Below are positions 19,840-27,154 of a stretch of 44,298 nt of DNA, one piece after another (within the stretch, counting starts at the first letter, position 1; each line of letters opens with the position of its first letter). The translations under genes were made by a program, and so were the position numbers. The stretch is from positions 1-44,298 of the forward strand of contig NZZV01000011.1 of NCBI GenBank assembly GCA_002698945.1, written 5' to 3'. The stretch is from Acidimicrobiaceae bacterium. GTDB taxonomy: Bacteria; Actinomycetota; Acidimicrobiia; Acidimicrobiales; Ilumatobacteraceae. The notes below the pieces were generated by a model that saw only the letters and a list, made by a program, of their open reading frames with translations, ran no database searches and was not told where the DNA came from.

Positions 19840-22527
19840 CTAGACGAGTGAGGTCGCCGGCCGGTGATCGGCGGCGACGGGTCGGGATCGTACGGTCGAC
19901 GCCAGGCGCTCACGCACCAGCCTCGGACCGTGGGTGAAGGTCCACCAGACGCCGATCGACGCCAGCACCGTGAGCGGATAGGCGACCTCGACGATGAACC
20001 AGTCCTTCATCGGCGGCCAGATCATGAAGTGGCTGATGAGGATCCACATGCTGGCCGCCGCGACGGTGGCGATCGGGGCGACCGCGGGTCGTGGCAACGG
20101 GATCTCCTTCACCCAGACGAGCAGCACCAGTCCGGTCGCGATGAAGTACTCGCGCTGGGGGTTCTGGAACACGCCGTACGCGGTGACGAGCGCGATCAGG
20201 CTGGTGGCGACCTGCTGATGTCGGCGTGTCGAGCGCTGCACGAGCCAGCCGAGCACGAAGAACCAGGCCACGGCGTGGGTCCGGAACCGCAGGTTGTACC
20301 AATCGCCCATGTCGGCCCAGTCCATCCGGAGCGTGAGGACGCCGCCGAGCAACGCGAGCGGGAACGCGTACGGGAACCGCAGGTCGAGACGACGTACCGC
20401 CGGGATGGCCGTGACGAGCAGGGTCAGCACGACGACGTGCACGAACACTTCGATGAACCAGAAGTGCCAGTGGTTGCCGGCGTGTGATCGCGGCCCGATG
20501 TAGTTGTTGACGAGGGTGAGCGTGTGCCACGTGTACTGACCCACGGCCATGAACGCCAGCGTCCAGAGCACGGTCGGCACGGCGACACGCAGCACGGTGC
20601 GGAATCCCGACCGCAACCGCGCCTGCGTGTCGGCGATCGGCATCGTGAACCGGGCGAGGTTGTAGCCGACCACACCGAGCAGCAGGTGCGATCCACCCGG
20701 TACGTGCCAGAGGCGCATGTGGGTCGAGACGACGGCGAGGATGCCGACCGCTCGGAGCACGACGGTCGTGTCGACCCGGGCGAGTCGGCGCGGCGCGCGT
20801 TCGGCGGCGAGTTCACGGACCGGACGGAGATGCCAGTCGGTCGGCAGCGATCCGAGGGCTCGCTCGAGCCGGATCGAACACTCGATGTAGCTGAGTGAGT
20901 CGCCGCCCAGACCGACGAAGGTGTCGTCGTCGGTGATCGCGTCGACGCCGAGCACCGCCATCAGCGTCGCACGCACGGCCGCGCCACGGTCGGTCGGGTC
21001 ACCGTTGCCGATCGAGGGATCACCGGGCGCGGTCGGGATCGCGTCGTGGGCGTCGCGCAGCAGCGTCGGGTAGTCGAGTTTGCCGTTGCTCGTCCGGGGT
21101 GCGGTTCGGTCGAACGCGACGATGCGGTTGGAGGGCAGGCCGGTCGCTGCGGCGACCAACTCGACCGTTCGCGACGGGTCGGTCCGAGGTGCGGCGGCGA
21201 CCACCAGATCGTCGTCGCCGGCGACGACGGCCTCGACCCCGGCATCCGCGAGTCGTCGTTCGACGTCGTCCAGGTCGATGCGGAAGCCGAACGGCTTCAC
21301 CCGCCGCGCGAGTCGACCGACCACCCGGACGAACCCGGTCTCGGGGTCGACCCGCCCGAGGTCGCCGGTTCGGAGTTCGGAGATCGTGCGGCCGAGCGCC
21401 AGATCGGCGGGTTCGGTGGCGTAGCCGAGCATGACGTTGGGCCCGCGATACACGATCTCGCCGACCGCGTCGTCGGTCACGGATCCGCGCGGATCGTCGG
21501 TCGGGCCGGGCTGGGCATCGACCTGGTCGGTCGGGCGGATCTCGAGGGTGCCACCGGGGATGGCGATACCGATCGCGTCGGGGTTGGACCGGACCGCTGT
21601 CGGTGGCACATACGTCATCCGGGCCGTGGCCTCGGTCTGGCCGTACATCGAGAACCACTGCGCATGCCAACGCCCGGCACGCGCCGACCAGGCCGCGATC
21701 TTGTCGGGGGCCATGCGACCACCTGCCTGGGCCAGGAAACGCAGTGTCGGCACCCTGATCTGCTCGGGTCCGGCTCGGTCGATCAGATCGTAGGTGTGCG
21801 GGACACCGGCGAGGTTCGTGACGCCGTGGTCGAGCAGGAGCGCCCGGAAACAGGGATCGACGACCGACGTCGACGTGACGACGACCGACGCCCCGGCGAT
21901 CAGGTGGGAGTGCAGGACCGACAATCCGAAGCTGTAGTGCAGCGGGAGGCTGGTGATGCCGACGTCGTCGGTGGTGATGCCCTGGAACTCGGCGATCGAC
22001 GCCGCGTTCGCCACGAGGTTGTCGGTCGACAGACGGACGAGCTTCGGGTTGCCGGTCGACCCGCTGGTGCTCATCAGCAGCCCGAGCTCGGGGTGGATCG
22101 ACGTCGACGGGTTCTCGTCACCGACGTCGAACCGGACGTCGAGCCGCCACTCGTCAGCGCCGACCCTCAGCGTCGCCGCCGGCGACCACCGTTCGACGAG
22201 CCGGTCGACGTGATCGGATGCCAACAGCGGGACGTCGCGCCGCGCCAACAGCGCCAGGTACGACACGACCCACTCGACGTCGTTGTCGCCGGTCAACACC
22301 ACGACGGAGCGTTCGGGCAGTCCCGCTCGGTCGAATGCCGCGACGCGCTCGTCGATCAGGTCCGCGAGTTCGCCGTACGAGATCGTTCCGGCGCGATGGG
22401 CCAGTGCAGGCTGAGACGAGCGAGCCCCGTCGCCGATCGCGAACAGGTCGGCGCCCAGGACCGTGTGCCGCTCGCCGGCGGGCTCGTTCCGTTGGCGGAC
22501 GCGTGGATGCGTCGAGGTCGTCGGCAC
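19840..22527 (-). CDS. Adenylation-carrier-membrane acyltransferase fusion (NRPS-like, Dlt-like logic)
   Basis: An 895-residue three-part protein. Residues about 30-490 form an ANL adenylation domain: A3 MSTSGSTGNPKLV, A5 MYGQTEATARM, A7 ELRTGDLGRV, A8 GRLARRVKPFGFRIDLDDVE and A10 with catalytic Lys in SNGKLDY. Its A4 region reads LPLHYSFGL, like acyl- or aryl-acid ligases, and lacks the Asp typical of alpha-amino-acid domains. Residues about 515-580 are a carrier domain with the phosphopantetheine Ser544 in GLGGDSLSYIE. Residues about 588-880 contain some ten hydrophobic helices with an acyltransferase-3 pattern (RAVGILAVVSTHMRLW). One polypeptide could thus activate an acid, load it on its carrier and transfer it to an acceptor at or across the membrane. 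The GTG start has a -10 only 6 nt upstream. It heads the iron-transport operon. Confidence 0.85.
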   Translation of the reverse strand: MPTTSTHPRVRQRNEPAGERHTVLGADLFAIGDGARSSQPALAHRAGTISYGELADLIDERVAAFDRAGLPERSVVVLTGDNDVEWVVSYLALLARRDVPLLASDHVDRLVERWSPAATLRVGADEWRLDVRFDVGDENPSTSIHPELGLLMSTSGSTGNPKLVRLSTDNLVANAASIAEFQGITTDDVGITSLPLHYSFGLSVLHSHLIAGASVVVTSTSVVDPCFRALLLDHGVTNLAGVPHTYDLIDRAGPEQIRVPTLRFLAQAGGRMAPDKIAAWSARAGRWHAQWFSMYGQTEATARMTYVPPTAVRSNPDAIGIAIPGGTLEIRPTDQVDAQPGPTDDPRGSVTDDAVGEIVYRGPNVMLGYATEPADLALGRTISELRTGDLGRVDPETGFVRVVGRLARRVKPFGFRIDLDDVERRLADAGVEAVVAGDDDLVVAAAPRTDPSRTVELVAAATGLPSNRIVAFDRTAPRTSNGKLDYPTLLRDAHDAIPTAPGDPSIGNGDPTDRGAAVRATLMAVLGVDAITDDDTFVGLGGDSLSYIECSIRLERALGSLPTDWHLRPVRELAAERAPRRLARVDTTVVLRAVGILAVVSTHMRLWHVPGGSHLLLGVVGYNLARFTMPIADTQARLRSGFRTVLRVAVPTVLWTLAFMAVGQYTWHTLTLVNNYIGPRSHAGNHWHFWFIEVFVHVVVLTLLVTAIPAVRRLDLRFPYAFPLALLGGVLTLRMDWADMGDWYNLRFRTHAVAWFFVLGWLVQRSTRRHQQVATSLIALVTAYGVFQNPQREYFIATGLVLLVWVKEIPLPRPAVAPIATVAAASMWILISHFMIWPPMKDWFIVEVAYPLTVLASIGVWWTFTHGPRLVRERLASTVRSRPVAADHRPATSLV

Positions 22528-22533
22528 GCCCCC

Positions 22534-22563
22534 AGGTTAAGGATGGCTAACACCATTTGCCAA
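22534..22563 (-). promoter_or_regulatory. Promoter of the fusion-enzyme/iron-transport operon (leaderless)
   Basis: Minus strand: -35 TTGGCA (22563-22558), 18-nt spacer, -10 TAACCT (22539-22534), then 6 nt to GTG 22527. Both hexamers are good, so transcription should begin at the start codon. The iron-box-like element at 22537-22555 overlaps the -10 and spacer. Confidence 0.65.
22537..22555. promoter_or_regulatory. Possible IdeR/DtxR iron-box-like element
   Basis: The minus strand reads TGGTGTTAGCCATCCTTAA, matching 12 of 19 positions of the IdeR/DtxR consensus TTAGGTTAGSCTAACCTAA, including the run GTTAGCC and terminal TAA. The match is modest, but the site covers the promoter of an operon that encodes a ferric-iron importer. 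Confidence 0.3.
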
Positions 22564-22634
22564 GGCGTCCTGGGAAGTTCCGGCAACTCACCCTTGACGC
22601 GTCGGTGGCGGGGCGTCGTCCGTCGCTGCGCCGG

Positions 22635-25304
22635 TCAGCCCTTCGCGTCGGCCCAGGACGACCCCCAGGCGACGTTGACCTCGAGCGGGACGTCGAGTTC
22701 GGCGGCGCCTCGCATGAGCTCGACCACCAGCTCGCCGACGGCGTCGTGCTCACCGTCGGGGACCTCGACGATCACCTCGTCGTGCACCTGCAGTACGAGC
22801 TCGCTGTCGAGTCCCACGTCGTCGAGCGCCTCGTCGATCCGGACGAGCGCCACCTTGAAGATGTCGGCGGCCAGCCCCTGGATGCCGGCGTTCATCGCCT
22901 GCCGCTCCCCCGCCTGGCGGATGCGCCAATTCGAGTTGAGCAGTTCGGGGATCGGACGCCGACGACCGAACAGGGTCTCGGTGTAGCCGTTCTTGCGCGC
23001 TTCTTGGACCGTGGCGTCCATGTACGCCTTCACGTTCGGGAACGCCTCGAAATAGGCGTCGAGGATCTTCGCCGCCTCGTCGGTGGGGATGTTGAGCCGC
23101 TGACCGAGCCCGTAGGCCTCCATCCCGTACGCGAGCCCGTACGACACCATCTTGGCCTTCGACCGCTGATCGAGGGTGACGGCGTCGGGCTCCACGCCGA
23201 ACACGCGCGCCGCCGTCGCATTGTGGATGTCCTGCTTGCCCGTGAAGGCCTCGATCAGACCCGGGTCGGCGGCCAGGTGAGCGATGCAGCGCAACTCGAT
23301 CTGGTTGTAGTCGGCCACGAGCAGCTTCCGACCCGGTGACGGCACGAACGCCGTGCGGAAGACGCGCCCGACGTCGGACCGAACCGGGATGTTGTGCAGG
23401 TTCGGCTTGTCGGAACTGAGCCGTCCGGTCCGGGCGACCGTCTGGTTGAACGTCGCGTGGATCCGACCATCGGGACCGACCTCGTGCAGCAGCCCCTCGC
23501 CGTACGTGCCGCGCAACTTCTCCACCTCGCGGTGTCGGAGCAACGGTTCGATGAACTCGGGCCACTGATCGCGCAGCTTCTCGAGGGTCTGGGCGTCGGT
23601 CGAGTACCCCGACTTGGTCTTCTTCACGCCCTGCGGGCTGAGCGCACGCTCCTCGTAGAGCAAGGCCCGCAGCTGGGTCGGTGAGTTCAGGTTGAGGTCG
23701 TCTCGTCCGGCGACCCGTCGGAGCTCGGCCGCCAACGACTCGACCTCACCGGTCAGTCGTTCGTTGATCGATCGCAACGTGTCGGCGTCGACGCCCACAC
23801 CGACGTGTTCCATCCGGGCGAGCACCCGGACGAGCGGATTCTCGATCTCTCGGTACAACCCGGTCATCCCGTGATGCTCGAGGCTCTCCTCGATCGGCCC
23901 GGCGATGTGGTGCACCGCGAGCGCGTCGCGCCCGGCTCGTTGCGCCTGGCTGACCGCGGCGCCGTCCAGGTCGAGCTGACCGGCCGCGGCAGCGTCGTCG
24001 CTGGGTGGGGCGAACGCCGTGAACTTCTCGAGCAGGTCGGCGAGTTCGTAGCGCGCCTCGGCCGGATCGATCAGGTACGCGGCGATGGCGATGTCGAGCT
24101 GCAACCCACCGAGGTCGACGCCGGCTTCGAGCAGGCTGCGCATGATCGCCTTCACGTTGTGACCACGGAGGCGCATGTGGGCCGACAGCGCCTCGGCGAC
24201 CGCGGCATCGCGGACGAGCGAACCCTCGAACCAGGCGACCTCCGACGTCGCCGCATCGGTGACGACCGCCAGACCGAGCAGGTCGCTGCGACCCGCTTCG
24301 CCCGACCAGGCGGCCGCGAGATCGAGTACCTCCAGCGCGGCGATCGCTGCGGCGACCTCGGCCGGGTCGCCGAGTTCGGTGACCTCCGCGACGAGTTCGT
24401 CGCGGGGCGTGCTGCCCTGGAGGCCCGCGCTCGGCCCGAGCGCCTCGGCCAGGCGATCGCCGAGCGTGCGGAACTCGAGGAAGTCGAAGAGGCGTCGCTG
24501 TTCGTCCGGGTTCGGGGTGATCGCCAAGTCGTCGAAGTCGACGTCGTCGATCGGCGCGTCGTGGCGGAGCAGCATCAGCTCGAGATTCTTGCGAGCGCGC
24601 TCCTCGTTGGCGCCGAGGTTCTCGCGGAGCTTCGGCGTCTGGTCGTCAACGTGCTCGAAGATGCCGTCGAGACCGCCGTACTTGTTGATCAACTTGGCCG
24701 CGGTCTTCTCGCCGACACCCGGCACACCCGGCAGGTTGTCGGAGTTGTCACCGCGGAGCGCGGCGTACTGCGGGTACAGCGCCGGGGTGACGCCGGTCCG
24801 CTCCTCGATCCCGGCCTCGTCGTAGAGGGCGTAGTCGCTGACGCCGCGCTTGTTGTACAGGACCTTGACGTGGGGATCGGCGACGAGTTGGTAGCTGTCG
24901 CGATCGCCGGTGACGATGATGACGTCGTCGCCACGCTCGACCAGACGGTCGACGGCGGTCGCGATCAGGTCGTCGGCCTCCCAGCCCACCGCCTCCACCT
25001 GCTGGATGCCGAGCGAATCGAGCACCTCGCGCACGAGACCCATCTGTTGCCGCAGGATGTCGGGCGCCGCTTCGCGCTGGGCCTTGTACTCCGGTTCGGC
25101 CTCGTGCCGGAACGTGGGCTCGGGCCGGTCGAATGCGACGAGCATCCCGTCGGGCTGGTGATCTTTCAGCACGTTGATCAGCATCGACGTGAACCCGAAC
25201 ACCGCGTTGGTGACCTGTCCGCTCGCGGTCGCCATGTCGGGCGGCAACGCGAAGAACGCCCGGTAGGTCAGCGAGTTGCCGTCGACGAGGAGGTAGGTAC
25301 CCAC
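22635..25304 (-). CDS. polA: DNA polymerase I
   Basis: Pol I processes Okazaki fragments and fills repair gaps, including those left by UvrABC. The 889-residue protein has a 5'-nuclease domain (about 1-300; LLVDGNSLTYRAF, VTGDRDSYQLV, GVPGVGEKTAAKL), a central exonuclease-like domain (about 310-500), and a C-terminal polymerase with motif A VADYNQIELR (about 661), motif B RSKAKMVSYGLAYGMEAYGL (about 713) and motif C QVHDEV (about 839). The central domain lacks the DxE exonuclease motif (LDLAAAWSGEAG at that place), so proofreading is inferred absent, as in other Actinobacteria. Motif B has Tyr where E. coli has Phe762. The GTG start has a TAACCT -10 element 7 nt upstream. Confidence 0.97.
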   Translation of the reverse strand: MGTYLLVDGNSLTYRAFFALPPDMATASGQVTNAVFGFTSMLINVLKDHQPDGMLVAFDRPEPTFRHEAEPEYKAQREAAPDILRQQMGLVREVLDSLGIQQVEAVGWEADDLIATAVDRLVERGDDVIIVTGDRDSYQLVADPHVKVLYNKRGVSDYALYDEAGIEERTGVTPALYPQYAALRGDNSDNLPGVPGVGEKTAAKLINKYGGLDGIFEHVDDQTPKLRENLGANEERARKNLELMLLRHDAPIDDVDFDDLAITPNPDEQRRLFDFLEFRTLGDRLAEALGPSAGLQGSTPRDELVAEVTELGDPAEVAAAIAALEVLDLAAAWSGEAGRSDLLGLAVVTDAATSEVAWFEGSLVRDAAVAEALSAHMRLRGHNVKAIMRSLLEAGVDLGGLQLDIAIAAYLIDPAEARYELADLLEKFTAFAPPSDDAAAAGQLDLDGAAVSQAQRAGRDALAVHHIAGPIEESLEHHGMTGLYREIENPLVRVLARMEHVGVGVDADTLRSINERLTGEVESLAAELRRVAGRDDLNLNSPTQLRALLYEERALSPQGVKKTKSGYSTDAQTLEKLRDQWPEFIEPLLRHREVEKLRGTYGEGLLHEVGPDGRIHATFNQTVARTGRLSSDKPNLHNIPVRSDVGRVFRTAFVPSPGRKLLVADYNQIELRCIAHLAADPGLIEAFTGKQDIHNATAARVFGVEPDAVTLDQRSKAKMVSYGLAYGMEAYGLGQRLNIPTDEAAKILDAYFEAFPNVKAYMDATVQEARKNGYTETLFGRRRPIPELLNSNWRIRQAGERQAMNAGIQGLAADIFKVALVRIDEALDDVGLDSELVLQVHDEVIVEVPDGEHDAVGELVVELMRGAAELDVPLEVNVAWGSSWADAKG

Positions 25305-25311
25305 CCGACGG

Positions 25312-25317
25312 AGGTTA
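25312..25317 (-). promoter_or_regulatory. polA -10 element (TAACCT), leaderless
   Basis: TAACCT on the minus strand, 7 nt before GTG 25304, between pdtaR and polA. It gives polA its own predicted leaderless transcript even though pdtaR lies upstream on the same strand. Confidence 0.55.
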
Positions 25318-25365
25318 CGCCGCGCGCGCCGCCGTCGGGCCGGGACACCGCGCGACGGGAGTCAG

Positions 25366-25941
25366 TCAGGGACGCAGGGTGCCGTCGAGGATGCGTTCGG
25401 CGACGTCGCGCATCTTCGTGCGTTCGCTCATCGCGGTGCGCTGGATGAAGCTGAACGCGTCACCCTCCTTCATGCCGCACTCGTCGATCAGCAGTCCCTT
25501 CGCCCGGTCGATCGTCTTGCGGGTCTCGAGCTGTTCGCCGAGCGCATCGACTTCGCCGGTGAGGTTGCGCAGCTCGCGGAACCGGCCGATCGCCACCTCG
25601 ATCGCCGGCACCAGATCGCTCTTCTGGAACGGCTTGACGAGATACGCCAGCGCGCCGGCGTCGCGTGCCTGTTCGACGATCTCGCGTTGGCTGAACGCGG
25701 TGAGGATCAGCACGCCGCACAGCTTCTCGCTGGTGATGATGCCCGCCGCCTCGAGACCGTCCATCCCCGGCATCTTCACGTCGAGCACGGCCAGATCGGG
25801 CTCGAGCTCGCGCACGAGTCGGACCGCCTCGTCCCCGCGACCGGTCTCGCCCACGACGTCGTAGCCCTCCTCCTCGAGGGTCTCGCGCAGATCCATGCGG
25901 ATGATGGCTTCGTCTTCGGCGATCACGACTCGGAGTGACAA
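25366..25941 (-). CDS. pdtaR: ANTAR-domain response regulator (PdtaR-like)
   Basis: A 191-residue response regulator whose output is an RNA-binding ANTAR domain; such proteins act as transcription antiterminators when phosphorylated. The receiver (about 3-118) has the acidic patch IAEDE, phospho-acceptor Asp54 in AVLDVKMPGMDG, Thr81 in ILTAFS and Lys103 in YLVKPF. The ANTAR domain (about 125-185) has the pattern LETRKTIDRAKGLLIDECGM followed by FSFIQRTAMSERTKMRDVAE. TTG 25941 is selected because an AAAGGA Shine-Dalgarno lies 6 nt before it and the receiver strand starts at residue 4. Location beside polA matches Rv1626 (PdtaR) of M. tuberculosis; the PdtaS kinase is not in the window. Confidence 0.92.
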   Translation of the reverse strand: MSLRVVIAEDEAIIRMDLRETLEEEGYDVVGETGRGDEAVRLVRELEPDLAVLDVKMPGMDGLEAAGIITSEKLCGVLILTAFSQREIVEQARDAGALAYLVKPFQKSDLVPAIEVAIGRFRELRNLTGEVDALGEQLETRKTIDRAKGLLIDECGMKEGDAFSFIQRTAMSERTKMRDVAERILDGTLRP

Positions 25942-26023
25942 CGTGGATCCTTTCTCGCCCACCGGAGTGCGGGCCGCACCATTCAACCAGACAGTCAATC
26001 AGAGCAACCGGTCTGGCGCCCGC

Positions 26024-26311
26024 TCAGCTCCCGGTCAGGCGGTCGAGCAGCTCGTCCTGCCTCGCCTCGAGCTTCGCGATCTCGTCGACGACGTGGCGGC
26101 GGTGGCGATCGAGTGCCGAGGCGTGCTTCTGGGCCTGACTCGCCTCCTGCGCGGCGCCGGGCGTCTCGGACACGAGCGCACGCAACGCCGTGTCGTCGGC
26201 GTCGTCGCGGAGGTGCATCACCTGCTCGTCGAGCTGGCCCAACTCGGCGCGCAACTGCCGCAGTCGTGTCGCGTTCTGCGACAGGCGCCGTTGGGTCAGC
26301 CACGCTGCCAT
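26024..26311 (-). CDS. Small coiled-coil protein starting 1 nt after a tRNA gene
   Basis: A 95-residue charged protein without signal peptide or membrane segment. Heptad-like spacing of Leu/Ala with many Arg, Gln, Glu and Asp (RLRQLRAELGQLDEQVMHL; VVDEIAKLEARQDELLDRL) predicts two long helices that form a coiled-coil hairpin or dimer. No family is recognised. Its ATG (26311-26309) lies only 1 nt beyond the 3' end (26313) of the upstream tRNA on the same strand, leaving no room for a Shine-Dalgarno outside the tRNA. The mRNA would therefore come either from readthrough of the tRNA transcript or, after 3' processing, be effectively leaderless. pdtaR follows about 80 nt downstream. Confidence 0.65.
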   Translation of the reverse strand: MAAWLTQRRLSQNATRLRQLRAELGQLDEQVMHLRDDADDTALRALVSETPGAAQEASQAQKHASALDRHRRHVVDEIAKLEARQDELLDRLTGS

Positions 26312-26312
26312 G

Positions 26313-26385
26313 TGCCCCGGGTGGGATTCGAACCCACACTTGACGGTGTTTGAGACCGCTGCCTCTGCCGTTGGGCTACCGGGGC
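26313..26385 (-). tRNA. Atypical tRNA with CAA (Leu) anticodon and short variable loop
   Basis: The 73-nt minus-strand sequence folds as a complete class I tRNA. The acceptor GCCCCGG pairs perfectly with CCGGGGC. The D stem has three good pairs plus a C-A mismatch. The anticodon stem is GCGGT/ACCGT (one G-U) with loop CTCAAAC, anticodon CAA at 26352-26350. A 5-nt variable loop (CAAGT) follows, then T arm GTGGG-TTCGAAT-CCCAC and discriminator A73. CAA reads the Leu codon UUG and A73 suits leucyl-tRNA synthetase, but canonical bacterial tRNA-Leu is class II with a long variable arm, which is missing here. CCA is not encoded. The downstream coiled-coil ORF starts 2 nt later. Confidence 0.85.
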
Positions 26386-26395
26386 GTGCCCGACG

Positions 26396-26401
26396 AGACT
26401 A
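26396..26401 (-). promoter_or_regulatory. -10 element (TAGTCT) of the CAA tRNA
   Basis: TAGTCT on the minus strand, 10 nt before the tRNA 5' end, the same spacing as for tRNA-Val (40864-40869). This predicts a precursor leader of only 3-4 nt. Confidence 0.45.
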
Positions 26402-26440
26402 CCGCCGCGTCGAGCCGGAGAATGATTCGATCCCGGTTGA

Positions 26441-27034
26441 TCAGCGATCGACGACGACCGTCTTCGCGGCGAGGTCCCAGACCGCCTGGCGGAGCGGCTT
26501 CGTGAACAGGAACACGAGGCTCACCACGACGATCACGAGGTTGATCAGCCCGCCGAAGTTGGCGAGCGGCAACAACGCCAGCGCTCCGGGGATCGCCCAC
26601 CGGATGATCGCGTGGCTCCACTCGACGGGCGCGCCCGTGCCGGCCTGCACGACCTTCATGCCGAACGCGAGCTTCATCGGCGTGCCACCGAACTGCTTCG
26701 TGCACACGGCGTCCCAGACGAACCCGACGGCCGCTCCCATGAGGCTGATGAGGTAGACCTTCCCGAAGCTGGCGTCGGCTCCGAACCCGCCGAGACCGCC
26801 GTCGTCGTCGCCGCTGAGGACGATCGCGGCGAAGATCGAGCCGAACACGATCGACAGGATCAGACCGTCGAGGAACCGGGCGACGATGCGCTTCCACGCC
26901 GGTGGGATCGAGGCCCCACCCGGCGCGAGCGTGCCACCGGTCGTGCCTGGCGCGCTCCCCGGATCGTTCCCGCCCGGCGGGGGCGGCGGCATCGATGACG
27001 GGGGCGGCGGCGGAGGTGGTGTGGTCGAACTCAT
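26441..27034 (-). CDS. RDD-family membrane protein with proline-rich N-terminus
   Basis: A 197-residue membrane protein. An N-terminal cytoplasmic tail rich in Pro and Gly (residues 1-45: PPPPPPPSSMPPPPPGG and a Gly/Thr/Pro stretch) precedes an RDD domain with its signature AWKRIVARFLDGLILS (Arg and Asp) in the first helix. Three further membrane segments follow, along with the conserved GGTPMKLAFGMKVVQ loop. RDD proteins have no settled general function; some are ion antiporters. ATG 27034 has a TACGCT -10 element 7 nt upstream, so the transcript is probably leaderless. It is divergent from fabD and precedes the CAA tRNA on the same strand. Confidence 0.85.
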   Translation of the reverse strand: MSSTTPPPPPPPSSMPPPPPGGNDPGSAPGTTGGTLAPGGASIPPAWKRIVARFLDGLILSIVFGSIFAAIVLSGDDDGGLGGFGADASFGKVYLISLMGAAVGFVWDAVCTKQFGGTPMKLAFGMKVVQAGTGAPVEWSHAIIRWAIPGALALLPLANFGGLINLVIVVVSLVFLFTKPLRQAVWDLAAKTVVVDR

Positions 27035-27041
27035 GGCCCGC

Positions 27042-27047
27042 AGCGTA
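27042..27047 (-). promoter_or_regulatory. -10 element (TACGCT) of RDD protein gene
   Basis: TACGCT on the minus strand with 7 nt to ATG 27034; predicted leaderless start. Confidence 0.5.
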
Positions 27048-27118
27048 GGCGTGACACGCGACACGGCAACCAACCGCGCGGGTTGTTGCGAAATGACGCG
27101 GGTTACCCACCAGTAGTG

Positions 27119-27147
27119 CTGGCACGCCGATCGAATCGGTCTAGCCT
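27119..27147 (+). promoter_or_regulatory. fab operon promoter (leaderless fabD)
   Basis: CTGGCA (27119-27124) as -35, 17-nt spacer, TAGCCT (27142-27147) as -10, then 7 nt to the fabD ATG. Transcription should begin at the start codon. Confidence 0.6.
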
Positions 27148-27154
27148 CGCCTCG

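Noticed and set aside
15409-22527. A full nonribosomal siderophore biosynthesis cluster
   Set aside because: There is only one adenylation and one carrier domain, no condensation or thioesterase domain and no salicylate, DHB or hydroxamate genes; only the narrower fusion-enzyme hypothesis is kept.
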